Both the position numbers and the translations under genes were made by a program. A stretch of DNA of 64,000 nt from assembly GCA_026120185.1 (NCBI GenBank), contig JANUWF010002272.1, forward strand, positions 620,001-684,000, given 5' to 3'. Origin of the DNA: Voacanga thouarsii. Taxonomy: Eukaryota > Streptophyta > Magnoliopsida > Gentianales > Apocynaceae. Below are positions 49,991 through 62,160 of this stretch, piece after piece; the first letter of the stretch is position 1, and each line of letters opens with the position of its first letter. The notes beneath the pieces were generated by a model, which saw only the letters and a program-made list of their open reading frames with translations, ran no database searches and was not told the DNA's origin.

Positions 49991-51645
49991 ATTCATTTAG
50001 TTTGTAAGAAATAAAATTCACATGCTTTATATTATTTTTTTTAATAATAGATAACTCTTAAAACCATTATAAATTATATAAATAGTTTAGCTCTTAGAAA
50101 AGCTAACAGAGCTTTGTAGGAAGATTAACAGCATCCTAAGTTAAGTGTATAACTATCACGAATCAAAACTTCCTAAAATGGGTAATGGTCTTGAAAAAGT
50201 TCTACCGATAGGATGGCTACTAATTCACACCACCTAGGGTACTCTAATGCAAAAAACCTCCAATGTAGGTTGGTTAATCCTAGCAAATATCCTAGGCTTT
50301 TAATTTTATTCTTCCATTAGTCCTAGATACTTGTGAAAATTCATCTTATAGGGGGTCATGCTTAGAATGACACGAGAAAATCAACTATCTCTAATGAGAG
50401 TTGTGATGGAAGCCATGGGGTCATTGGAACCCCTCTCCCACTTAATCTTTTATTGAAAATAGAGTTTTCAACCGAAAAACATTTTCTATAATCTTATGAT
50501 TTCATTAAATTTAGTATAAATCTAAAATTCAAGATTATTCTCTGTGTCAAAGATTAAATCCTTTGAGAGAATTAACTATGAATTTATTTTACTATTCTAA
50601 ATTAATAGCTAAGTAAAACTTTATTAAACAACCTTAAGTTCAACATTATTCTCTATGTCAAGAATTATATCCTTTAAGAGAATAAACTATGAACTCTTTT
50701 ATTTTTAAAGTTTCTTAGATTAAAACATTTTATCAAAACCCATCCTATCTAGTGAGACTTTGGTCTCACAAGAACTCGTGCATTTGATAACAGAAATGAA
50801 ATAAGCATGATACCAAAAGTAAATTTTTTCATGCTCAAACTATTCATTTATTTCTAAGTGACCAAATAATGGATTAAACATCATGAATTAAAAATTAATG
50901 ATCTTTATTAATCCTAAGGTAGTTCTATCATTTAATATTTATTTCATTCAAATTATTCATTCATAGATAAATAAAATTATTGCAGAAAATTAACCTCATA
51001 CAATGATTTCAAAACATGATTACATCAAGGAAAACTAAGGAACAAAACTTTAGTAGTGCTCTCCTATTTCTTGGACAATTTGTCACCTCCTTTCTCGTCC
51101 AAAAATTGCGCACAATCACCTCTGGGCATAGTGGACAGGGCGCCGAGTCCGTTGGGCCCACCTGGCACCGGGACCAATCTATTTTTCTAAAAATTCTAGC
51201 TAGGCAGAGTGGACCTGGCACCGGGTCCGTTTAGCCCACCTGGGGCCGGGTTAGCTCTAGAGTTTTTTGTCGATTTTTGGAAAAAATCCAACTTTTTAGC
51301 CATTTTTTGCCCAAAAAAAAATTCCAACAATCATGTTTTTCCAGTCCCCAAAATTTACAGGTTTAAAGCATACAAATAAACGCGAAACTAGGCATAAAAA
51401 ACACACATTTACAAGCGCATATGCCTCTAACGACGAGGCGTACGTTGAATCATACTTAAAACCAGAAATACGATGGGAAAACCATTAGAATACATGATCC
51501 TATGCCTCAACCACGAGGTGTACATGAACTCTAGAAACCAGTGTATGAGGGATCACATGAAATCATAAAAGATTTATTTTTTAATAGTAAAGGAACCACA
51601 TTTTCCAGTTTTAACCATAGTACATGCTCCTAGATAAAAACCGTA
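49991..51645 (-). other. Copia leader region, unusually long, non-coding
   Basis: Lies between gag start and primer site; in this group the leader is normally far shorter, so foreign DNA is probably included. It has repeated words such as attattctctgtgtcaa and tagattaaat (50530-50660), two copies of acgaggcgtac/acgaggtgtac (51434, 51515) and the GC-rich tandem at 51123-51257. No gene was seen. Confidence 0.4.
51123..51257. repeat. GC-rich imperfect tandem duplication, about 78-bp unit
   Basis: gcatagtggacagggcgccg ... cacctggcaccgggacc is followed 78 bp later by gcagagtggacctggcaccg ... cacctggggccgggtta. It is strongly GC-rich against an AT-rich surround. ORFs on both strands here result from the composition. 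Confidence 0.7.
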
Positions 51646-51657
51646 GCTCTGATACCA
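51646..51657 (-). other. Primer-binding site of the minus-strand copia
   Basis: gctctgatacca, the reverse complement of TGGTATCAGAGC, two bases from the LTR at 51660. Confidence 0.93.
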
Positions 51658-51659
51658 CT

Positions 51660-53448
51660 TGAAGGATCATGGAAAAATATCAGAGGAAGACGCAACGGAA
51701 AGATTTCAATTTTTTTGAGCCATATCTAGGAGAGTGTACTTACTTTTTCTTGCTGATCTCGGATTAACCAACGTAGGGATGAGTTGCACTGGAATTTCTG
51801 GTGTTGGAAGGGGAGAAGGAGGCACATGCTGCTCAATAGGAATTCCCGCCAATCTTCTACTCCTACGCATCAAGCGTCTCCAAGCTTCTTCTTTTTGTCT
51901 TCCGGAGTATAGCACTACCTTATTCTTGTGTTAGCTTAGTGAAAGTTCCTTCTTTGGACAATTAAAATACTCTCCAAGAAAGAAAGAAGAGAAGGACAAA
52001 AACTAGAGGAAGAGAGAGCTAGGAAAAAAATGGCACACCAGAGAAGAATAAACTTAAAACCACGTTAGGTTTTTTTTTTTCTTTTCTCTTGTCCTTATTT
52101 TTGGCTAGCTTAGGGCTTCCTCAAGCCCTAATGGGCTAGATGTTGTGCTAAAAAAACAAACCAAGACTGGCATGATCCTATTAATTAATCAATTATCTTT
52201 TCTGGGCCTCATTAAATACCCAAGACTAAATAATTAATTCTAATTGGACTCTTAATATATGTCAACATATATCTGCCCAATTAATTAATTTACTACAGTC
52301 CAATTTTCTTAATTAATTAATTTTATTTTCTGGGCCTTATCAAAACTCAAGACTAATTAATTAATTTTAATTGGACTCTTAGAATAAATTTTATTTCTCT
52401 TCCAAATAATTATCCATTAAGCCCAGCTTGTGTCTAAACAACACCAAGATAACTTGAGCTATTCCAAGAACTAAGAGACATATTATTCATAGCTACTAAA
52501 AAAACTAAAATACCCTTAATATTAAATAGTCACATTTTATCATTTTAAATATTTTCATTTATCACCATATGAAAATATTGACTCCAAGAATAATATTGCT
52601 TAAAGTAATGTTTCCAACCTACAAGTAAAATGACAGAAATACCTCTCTATATAACATCTATCAATGAGATAGGATAAATATACTAACACCCATCTCAAAG
52701 ACATATACTATCCTTAGATCTCTAGTCCGATAATCTATGACTCACTTGAATGAACTTGCTTATCATTGGAAGCTATCCAAAAGCACACATTCTAGAGTCA
52801 AGTTCCGAGGGCCTTGGATCATTGAGATTATCCCGGACAATCATAAGGGGGTGATTTAACTTCACTAAGTGAAGCATAGAAACTCTATTGCATAAGGCCG
52901 TTTTAACTAACTACAATAATTCACCCAACATATAAGGATATTGATCTCACAAAAGAAATCTCACCCAACATATATCAAAATATAAAATCCTAGCTTCACC
53001 AGGCCAACAACTCATACTCAAATATGAAGGTATCCATCCATACTGTAGTAGTAATAGTCTGGTCTCTATAATTATAGTACTTTAAGAGAGACCACTACTA
53101 TAGGTCCAGTTCTGCATATTCGAAATACGCTTATGCCTATTATGTGAATGAACTATTTATACTGATTCAAGAAAAACTATTTCTCATTAGAAATCATGGC
53201 ACAATAGTCTTACTTTGATGAAATGCCCAATTCCATCAAACGACTAAGAACTCAATTTTACTTGTATAATAAGTACCTACGATCTATACCTTACTGTGAA
53301 GACCAACCTAACACATAGACCATTACTTATTATACTTGGACCTTTAAATATGCAATAATATAAGTAACAAACTAAATTAAATGAATAAATATTTTATTGC
53401 AATATGTTTACACAGAATACATTGTCTTTGAGGGAATATTTTCCAACA
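51660..53448 (-). repeat. 5' LTR of the minus-strand copia element
   Basis: 1789 bp; on the minus strand TGTTGGAAAATATTCCC ... CATGATCCTTCA, next to the primer site. It contains repeated attaattaatttta-type stretches (52180-52400). The next five bases to the right are agatg; the left partner is lost with the 3' end. Confidence 0.85.
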
Positions 53449-53449
53449 A

Positions 53450-54950
53450 GATGTGCTATGTAGAGTATTCAAAGCAAAACTTGATCTACTGAAGGATTAA
53501 TTGATGAAAAAATATGTTCTTGGAGAAGTTATTGTTTGTGTTTGTGTAATTGAATTCCAGAAATGAGGTTTACCACATGCATACTTCTTGTTAATCATGA
53601 AATAAGGTTCAAAACCATTAAATGCTTAAGCTTATGACAAATTGGTCGGTGCAGAAATTCCTAATAAAAAATAATACAGTTACTTGTACTCCTCAGTTGT
53701 CAAACATATGAAACATGGGCGTTGTGGTGATTGCAATCAACAAAGTCCATGTGTAGGAAATGTCAAATGTAAGAATCACTAACCAAAATAATATTTAGAA
53801 TACACAATGCAAGATGAGGATAGTTATCCTTATTATTGAAGGAGAAATAATGGAACTAAGTTGAAAGTAAGGAATCACATGTTGGACAATCGGTGGGTTA
53901 TACCTTACAATCCATACTTATTATCACTATTCAATTGTAACATGAATGTTGAAATCTGCTAAAAAATCAAGTTGGTTAAGTATGTTTACAAGTATATTTA
54001 TAAGGGGCTTGACAAAATAAGTTACCAGATAGTTGTTAATGAAGAGCAAGATGAGATAAAGCATATGGCCACTTTTGAAGAAAGTAAAACTTACTCAGAA
54101 TATGCGAGCAATTGATGATCCAACATTCAATTCTTATCTTTTAAGAATTGGAGATGGTACAGAAGATGCTGATTCAAACAACAACATCAATCTGCCACCA
54201 CAGATGATAATTCCATTCTTCAGTAAAGGTACTTGCACTTGCAGAATTTGCATTTCTAGACTTATCTCTATTTGATTTTGATCCAAGAAGAGTTATGAAA
54301 AGAGTATTATTAACCCCAAAAAATAGTTGTGTGGATGGTATTAATAATTTAATTATTGAGAGATTCCCCAAAGACTTGAAGATCTACACAACTAGTGATA
54401 AGACGATAAATTCAATGCATCAAGCTGACTATGAGGATTTCTTGAATAGTCTTCAACCAAATGGTTTACCTCTCCATAAACTGAGATTAAAAAGAATTGT
54501 CCAGTGATGTTGAAGAATATTGATCCAACTGAAGGCCTATGCAATGGAACACATCTTATTTGCAAGAAATTGAAAGTAAATGTTATCTACGCTAAAATTG
54601 CAGTGGGTGAACATTATGGGAAACCTTTTATTTTGCATCTTGTACTGGTACAATCAAAAGATGATATAAACAGGGCAACCCATTCAAACGGACAGAATTC
54701 CCTATTCGATTGTGCTTTGCAATGACAATAAACAAGGCTTAAGGATAAATATTAGATTGTGTCAGGATATATTTGAGAGAACCAGTCTTTTCTCATGGTT
54801 AGCTTTATGTTGCTCTCTCACATGCAAAAATGATTAGCAAATGTTAAAATGTTCATTGTTCCAACAACATTTGCAGAGACTGGTAAAACAAAGTAAACAA
54901 GAAATATTGTTTACCCAGAAGTCTTTATTCTTACACAAACTCTTCACGAA
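53450..54950 (+). pseudogene. Helitron Rep/helicase, internally deleted
   Basis: The first part (53450-54070) is the Helitron-like N domain: DVLCRVFKAKLDLLKD, then FQK-stop-GLPHAY, where the family has the HUH motif HAH; the second His is read as Tyr. Later come NRWVIPYNPYLLSLFNCNMN and YKYIYKGLDKISYQ. At about 54071 it jumps straight to the end of the Pif1-type helicase: VKLTQNMRAIDDPTF, YLLRIGDG, DYEDFLNSLQPNGLPLHKL, NIDPTEGLCNGT and FPIRLCFAMTINKA. The whole helicase front, including the Walker A motif, is absent. Stops and at least two frameshifts (near 54228 and 54505) follow. Intact versions nick DNA and unwind it for rolling-circle movement; this copy cannot. Confidence 0.9.
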
Positions 54951-57594
54951 AACTATGGTACACAAAGTCTATTTATAGTTTTTACAAATAATTGTTGCAT
55001 AATATATTTGCAGTAAATACACAAAATTATGCATTTGTGATGCTTGATTATGATGTTACAAATGATATATGTTTACATGTAACAACTACCCTATTCCATG
55101 TATGTTTTAATATATATGGAATAATAACATTTGTGAAAATTAGGAGAATTAATATTCTAGTTAAATCAGCCACAGTCAGCTCAAAAAATTAGACAGCAAA
55201 AGTTTGCGTCCAAGAGAAGATGCAGGTCCAAAACTCTGTTAATTCTCCAACGAAAACATACCAAAAGATGATCTTGATTGATGATAAGGTAACAACATTC
55301 TTTGTATTAATCTACAAAAAGAAAAAGAAAATAAAGCCATTACTCAATCATAACTAATTCTGTATATTTATTCCTACATAGGGAACGAAGGTTATTGGCA
55401 CATTATTTGGTCACGCAATCTACTTATTTCGTGACAAATTTGTCCCTTGCAAGAGCTATTACATATCAAATGCTGTAGTTCAGCAAGTTCCCGATAGATA
55501 ATATGCTACAGATATTTGATGAAGCATTTGAATACACAAAATTTAAGGAGTTTCCACTTTATGCTTATCAAAAGGAAGGAGTAGCTAATTTCCTCTATCA
55601 TTATACTTTATTCATTCCAGAAAATTATTCTTATTCTTCTTAAAACATCAAACTTGTATATATGTGTAGATGTATTGGGACTGGTCATACACGTCTACCA
55701 TTTGAAAGAATCTAAATCTGGAAATGGTGTGCGAAGAGATATTATTATCATCAATGACGAGTAAGTTATAAAAGAATTATTACTATAGAAAACATAACGA
55801 ATAAACTGTATAAACAAAATGACCCCACTTCATTTAATGTGTCAAGTTCAATCCTATATGAATGACATTATGGAGCAAATATGTAGAAGAAGAATGAGAC
55901 ACATTGAACTAGATGCAAGGAACACTGCCAGTGATATCTTGTTGAAGAATAGGAGTTGGCATATTCAATGGTACCAAATTATTAAAAAACTGATTCATAT
56001 TCACAAAATTTAAAACTTAAATTTGAATGGTTTGATCTCATGTAACACCCCATTACCTAGGCCCAACGGAGCCGGGGATGTCGCTCCATCCAAAGGACAA
56101 GGAGTCTTTATAACTAGGTCACACAAAAGAAAATAAAAGTAATACTTTAAGATTGAACTTATTACAACCCAAAAATACATAAACAAATCCAAAATAAATT
56201 GTTTGGTACTATCTCTCAAAACAACACATAAGAAAAATAACATAAAGTCTTCAAAGCATAGGAAATAAGACTAGCTATTCATCTCCAAAGCAGGATCGAC
56301 CTGAAAACATGGTATAAAAGGTGATGAGATAAAAATCTTAGTAAGCTCGTGTGTGCTTTGAGTGTTTCAGGTAAAACAGTTAATGTATGCAAGTTGTAAA
56401 AATTGCATAAGAGAAAGTGTTGGCAAACATTAAATAATGTTAAAAATAAAGAGTGGCATTTTTCTTTTCAAACCATACATGTGCACAATAAATACAACCA
56501 CTCAAATGGGCAGCCATGAGTTATCATACGTTGGGCCCCATGACCATATAATGGTCAGAATGCCACATTTTGTGCAGACTGACAAAAGGTAGGTGTACGG
56601 CCTACCGGGTGAGATACTTATTCTCTACACCCAAACTTACCAGTTGTCCAATCCAGAAATACACAGTCCATATGACTGAAACTTGCTAGCTCGGACCGAC
56701 ATGACTAAGTAGTACTGTCACTTCTCTAAGTTGAGTTCATCTTCTGGAGGTGACGTCCTGCCAGAAGACTCGCTTTTGCTTTTTAAAACTAGTACTACTA
56801 GCCTACCCTTATTGAGTACTCAACGTTGATTGTCCCACTTGAGAAAAAACTGATAAAACATCGATTTACTTGGAAATAGCAATAAAGAATTTCTAAAATT
56901 CTTGTCAAAGTTGGGTTTTAGAAAGAGTTTAATAATTGTGCAAAACTGCTTGTTTAGTTTTCAAATGATTTGCTTGATTGAAATAAAAAGGAAAACAGTC
57001 CTTAATTGCCTTTACAAAATGAGTGTCCATATACATCGCATTTGGCTTGCTATAGTAATCTTTTTTCTTTAAATAAGTTTATGCAGGAGCTTACCTGATC
57101 CTTTGCTTGCCCAAATTCAAAAATCTTCCAAGGCTGACCTAACCCCGCCTGGGGTAAACACAAGACATAAGGTTATACTCGAGCTATATTTGCCTTACAC
57201 AAATAATTCCTAGTTCAACTAATTACAATCATGACCCTAATGTCCTAGGCTTTAATGCTAGTTGATAAAAGTGTTTTATAAAATATGTCTAGCTTGATAA
57301 GTTAAAACAACTAGGGGTTGTAAAATAATTACTAATAAATTATAGGTTCAAATAATAAATCTTGGGTGTTGTTATTAATAAAGAAACTAGGGTTTATTTA
57401 TTGAAGAATCCTAAGTCTTAGGTAATATTAATATATGGTAATTCTTAAATAGTATTATTAAAATGAATAATAAAATAAATATTTTTTATTAAATTTTGAT
57501 TAACAAATAAATATAAATAATATTTATGAATATATGGTCTACAAGGCCATTAATATTTTACTTATTATTACTATTTATAAAAAGGGTTTTATTA

Positions 57595-57621
57595 ATCATC
57601 ATCATCATCATCATCATCATC

Positions 57622-57668
<47 letters not shown>
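57595..57668. repeat. (ATC)n followed by (TTA)n microsatellites
   Basis: Nine ATC units (57595-57621) run into about fifteen TTA units (57623-57668), inside the solo LTR. Confidence 0.95.
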
Positions 57669-58364
57669 CTCTTAATAAAATATATCATTTATTTGGCTAA
57701 TAAAACCACTATTTCATTTAATATTCCAATTCCAAAACTTCCTAGGAATTTTCAAAATCTTTGGAGGAAAAACATAACAATAATTTTAATTAGGGTAATA
57801 AAATTTGCTAATCAACACAGCCTAGGATCAACAAGGTCATGATCATAATTTTCCTATTGTTAACAAGATTCATGAGCATATATTCCAACATCAATCAACA
57901 AACTATTCTATTCATGAACATAGGCTTAAATCCATCATACTATCACATGGCCAAATCCCTACTAAGCATAATCATACTCACAGCTTCAATGAAAATAAGA
58001 ACATAATATCCTATTCACCAAAGGTGACATAACATCTAGCATGCTTAAACATTCATAATTTCTTAAGACATGGAGAGCATACATCGATTCTCAAGGAATT
58101 TCATAAAGCTTAATCATGATCAATCATTCTCATGCTCCAATCTCAACCCCTTCATACATATGCTTATACTCAATCACCCATTCATATTCTATCCTCTCTA
58201 TCAACATCTAAGAGACTTGAATTTAGAATTTAAAAGAAAGGTTAAGGAGAAATACTTGGTTAATGATTATTTCAATGGAGATTTAAGAAGGTCCACGCGC
58301 TTGAGAGTTTTGAATTATCCAAGAGAGGAGAAAGAAAACAGCCATGGTTGTAGCAACCATTTCA

Positions 58365-58367
<3 letters not shown>

Positions 58368-58430
<63 letters not shown>
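58368..58430. repeat. (GA)n microsatellite
   Basis: About 31 pure GA units, then cgagcgag. Same position as the shorter tract in the sister LTR. Confidence 0.97.
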
Positions 58431-58439
<9 letters not shown>

Positions 58440-60243
58440 ATTAGCATGATATGATAAAGATTGAAGGGAAGAAGATGAACAAAAGAGTTGTTCTTGGTTA
58501 CCTTAATGATGTCCTTGAAACTTCAAGGAAAAATCTGGTTTTGATCCGAATGCTAATTTTTGTTTTCGATATTTGATGTTATAAATTCCAGAAATAGACT
58601 CTAGGGAGTATATAGGTGTGTTCTAGAATTTTTGAGAGGGATTGGAGGTGTTTAGAGTGATTTTTTGCTAGAAGAAAGGTAGTGTGTGTTCTTGGTTGAA
58701 ATGGGGAGAACTAGAGGGGAATGTTGAACGAATTGCTGAAGAGGGCTGGCTGAATGATTGAGGGAGTTCAGGGATTTTGGTTTTCAGTTTAGGGGGGGAA
58801 GAGAAAAATCTAGTTGTTTGAAATTCAAATGGAGAAATTTAAGGAGTGTTTTGAGGTAAAAGATATGTTAATGGTGTTTGATTGATAAGGTTTCTTGGAC
58901 CTGCAATGGAGCCAGTTGGACTGCTGTGTTTTGCTGAAATGAATGAAGGTTGAAGGAGCTATAAGGTTGGCCAAAATTCTGAGTTCAATGGTGGGGAGAA
59001 TTTCTGGTTATGGAGCTTAATCCAAGGGTGTTTTCATGGAGCAATTGCTGGAATTTTTTTGAACTTCAAATGGAAGTTGGATTGGAGTAATTGTAGGAGG
59101 AATTTGAGGTGTGGTTATGGAGTCCAATTGTGCAAGGTAAATGGAGAGGGTAATGTTGTTTAGTTCATGGCTGAACAAGGGTTAATTTACAGAGGTTTGA
59201 GGGTGGTTTTCGGCCAAGGCTTGGAGGGAACAAAGTTGGAAATTTTCTGGTTTCATGATGTTCATGGTTCGAAGGTTTGCTGAATTTTCTGTGCAGTTTT
59301 CTGCAACATTTCAGCCCGATTTACAGAGGGTTTTGAGAGGTGTTTGAGGGTCCATTAAGGCTGGTTTCTAGCCTTCTTTATGGAGGAAAAGCATAGGCAT
59401 TTTGCTGAGTTGATGACAGAAGAAAACAGCTCCAATTATAGGCTGCTATGCAGTGAAAACTGTCCAGAATTTTTTGTGGTTTGCACAGTTTCTGTGTAGT
59501 CCAATTTTGCATAGGAATTTCAGTCTTCAAGCTGAATAAATTGGCCATTTTTCTGATAGAGAATGAGTCGGAAACATGGCTGAGTTTTTCGAAAGCTAGG
59601 CTGGTCAAAATCTGAAAAAAATTCCAGATTTCATCCATGAAGAATAGGAACGCTATGAAGTTGAGGTTGAAGGTTCAACCCTTGGGAACCTCCCCTAACT
59701 TCTCTCCTATTTTCAGTCAATTCTCCAACCTCCAAGATTCATTTTCGAAATTCAAAGACCAAGAATCCTTGCTGAATTTTCTGGAATTAAAAACATGAAT
59801 TTGGATAAATTTTGAACAAATTTAATTGGTGAAGTGGTTAGGACAAGCTAGAGGTAATAAAAGGACAAGAATTCCTCTAGAATTCTTTTTAGGACATGAT
59901 GATAGAATTAGGACATTCTTTTCACATCTCCCCTAGGACAACATTCCTATTTTTATGGAATGCAAGAAAACAAAAATTCAAACTTAACTAAGATAATCAT
60001 GATAAAAACTTAAATGATGGGATTTGAACTCATGACCTTAGAGATTAATTCCAAAGCTCTAACCACTAAAACATAACAACTCTTATTCTTATTTTCTCAC
60101 CAAAATATTCCTCTTATTTAATCCTCAAGCTATCTTCCTATTTTGTCTTCAAGCAAAATTACCATTTTACCCTTCTTACTCAATAAGCATAACTAAGCCT
60201 TTTAACCTATAAATTATAATTTTAAAGCACATAAAATCATTCA

Positions 60244-60268
60244 ATATATATATATATATATATATATT
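60244..60268. repeat. (AT)n microsatellite
   Basis: Pure alternating AT near the end of the solo LTR; the sister LTR has only a few AT units here. Confidence 0.95.
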
Positions 60269-62123
60269 CATGCAAAATGATATGATATGCATCCCAACCC
60301 CCTTACTCTAGGGTTGGCTTTAGATGGGGTTTCACATCTCAGTATTGAATTCGAAGACTTGATACATTTCAGCAATCACTATAAATCCGCCAACTCAACA
60401 AGTGAGATAGCTTAAAATCTGCTACCAAGCATTACACCTTCCAAAAATTAGTTATTTATTTCGTATTTTTTAGGAGAAGGAAAAATTAAAGTCCTAGCAC
60501 AAAATTTCCCCTTTTCTTGGGTTCAAACTAAAGTAATGATTTTATTAATGCTTCAATTGCTACTAAAATTAAATTGCTACTTATGTATTCTAGCATTTCA
60601 AATGTCACAATAATATGCATCTGTATCTCTATGCTATTCTCTACACAATGTATACAACATGTGCGTATGCTGAATCTAATGTTTGTCAATAATACAAGGC
60701 TACAAAGAATGAACAAAGTATTGCTGAAAAGATGGTAAATGCAACATTTACTGATTTAAACCTATCACTTTTGTTCCACCCTAAAGACAAGATCACACCA
60801 ATAGCAAAAATTCAACTAACAAAAAAAGTAAGAGCCATCATTCACAGAGTAATTTTATGAATATTAGAATTCTTGCTTCTCTTGATTTAACAAGGTTTAA
60901 ACATATGTATTTAGATTATTTGGATAAGGGGATCTATAATGATACATAATCTACAACAAAAGTTCTAGTATATGGCTAGCAAGAACTGCTATTCAAGCAC
61001 TTCAGCAAGAATTGGGGAATCTTTTCCATGCATTAATTGCAGAGAAGATGTAGTTGCAGAACCAAGGTTGCATATTCAGTATTGCAAAGTAAAATTATTA
61101 ACTCCAAAATGCATTATACTAATTTACTAATTCATTTCTATTGTATAGATGTGCTTTTGAAATTGATATGCTAGATGATTCAGGAATATTATCTATCACT
61201 GCACTTGGTAAATCTACAGAGAATATCTTATTAATAAGTGCTATGGAAGCAATGAAACTTTTTGAGTAGGAAAATAATATTTAGAACACAAACTTCAAAA
61301 AACTAGGAAAAAAAACATAAGGATAACCTACACAATTCATGTGCAGGGTATTCTTTTTCCTTTGGATGAAGTAATTTCAAAGACAAAGGGAAAAATTTAC
61401 ATAGTACAGATTCGTCCAGCACGATCTCGGCCAGAAATTTCAGATACAAAGTATAATATCCACTGCTTGTTTGAGGAAGACGGACTCAATTAGATTTCAC
61501 CAATGCTGCTCAATGAAAAAAAATAAAAGAAATTTCATTGCAGGTAACTATTAAGCAACTTTTTTTCCGACCAAAAAAACCTTTCTACAACTAACTAATT
61601 ACAAACTTTATGTATTAAACAAAATCCAAAATAGATGGAGAAGCATCAATGACAAGAAAAAGATCTCTTGAAGAGAAGTTTAATGAGACAGGATAGGAAG
61701 ACATAGATAAAGATAATGCATCAAGTTATGCAAGCCTGGTGAAAAAGTCTAAAATAAAGTGATCAAGAAGAAGTGCATCTCAAGAAATCTTTAGTCATAT
61801 TTGCCGCAATAATTTCACCAAAACTCAACTTTGTTTTATATTTTGTTTGTGGATTTCTCTACCTTAATGACTTTGACTTTGATTTACTCTTGATTTTGTT
61901 GGTCAATGAAAGATATTGATAACGATTAAGGAGCATGTTGTTTCATGGACAAATAAAATGAAGAGGGTAAAGGACGCACAATAATAGGATAAAGGATTGT
62001 ATTGGATTTTTTTGCAGTGACTAAATAATATGCTTCAGTACTGGGCTACCGATTTCAGAACAGTAAATTTTAGGAACTTTGACATCTTGTTGCTCTTTCG
62101 CAATTATCTGAACTGCTACTCTG

Positions 62124-62160
62124 GACGGTACTCCTACCGTCTATTCTTCTTGCTCCCTAA
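62124..62160 (+). other. Candidate Helitron 3' terminus: stem-loop plus CTAA
   Basis: gacggta, loop ctcc, taccgtc, a 15-nt spacer, then CTAA followed by T. Helitrons end in CTRR shortly after a hairpin and insert between A and T. A short stem can arise by chance, so this is moderate support only. Confidence 0.4.

Larger units (their letters stand above)
41469..53448 (-). mobile_element. Ty1/copia element (Angela/Tork-like), 3' part lost, two solo LTRs inside
   Basis: Reads from right to left: 5' LTR 51660-53448, primer site 51646-51657, gag in 49738-49990 and 44906-45477, knuckle at about 44910-44985, protease and integrase 43061-41469. A gypsy-family solo LTR (45478-49732) splits gag and a copia solo LTR (43062 to about 44905) splits gag from protease. 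The reverse transcriptase, RNase H and 3' LTR are missing beyond 41469. At its right end it abuts Helitron sequence in mid-gene, so it probably inserted into the Helitron. Confidence 0.85.
56041..60336 (-). mobile_element. Solo LTR (4296 bp) of a gypsy-type family inside the RPA-like gene
   Basis: On the plus strand it begins tgtaacaccccattacctag and ends gatggggtttcaca, flanked by a perfect 5-bp tctca (56036-56040, 60337-60341). It is the sister of 45478-49732. No element gene lies inside. The ORF at 57534-57842 is an artefact of the trinucleotide repeats. Confidence 0.93.
55188..61762 (+). pseudogene. RPA1-like gene of the Helitron, interrupted by a solo LTR
   Basis: OB-fold segments: TAKVCVQEKMQVQN ... 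YQKMILIDDK (to 55288), an intron (55289-55381, gtaaca...tag), then GTKVIGTLFGHAIYLFRDKF and CKSYYISNAVVQQVP. After the solo LTR (56041-60336) it resumes with a NPPTQQ motif near 60385. A zinc-ribbon part CINCREDVVAEPRLHIQ (about 61035) and FEIDMLDDSGILSITALGKS (61155) follow. The C-terminal OB fold has FPLDEVISKTKGKIYIVQIR (61360), and the tail is basic (VKKSKIK, stop at 61760). Plant Helitrons often carry such single-strand-DNA-binding proteins. Stops after VPDR and elsewhere show decay; more introns are likely. Confidence 0.82.
53449..62160 (+). mobile_element. Decayed Helitron, 5' end missing
   Basis: Carries the two hallmark genes of plant Helitrons, a Rep/helicase remnant (53450-54950) and an RPA-like remnant (55188-61762), both on the plus strand. 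The 5' end is lost at the copia LTR. A candidate 3' end is a perfect 7-bp stem with 4-nt loop (62124-62141), 15 nt, then CTAA (62157-62160) followed by T, fitting the CTRR/A-T rule. A 4.3-kb solo LTR interrupts the RPA-like gene. Confidence 0.75.

Noticed and set aside
51009..51234. Pair of opposite ORFs of 70-72 codons
   Set aside because: They result from the GC-rich tandem duplication having few stop codons.
57534..57842. ORF with poly-His and poly-Tyr runs
   Set aside because: It is a translation of the (ATC)n and (TTA)n microsatellites inside a solo LTR.
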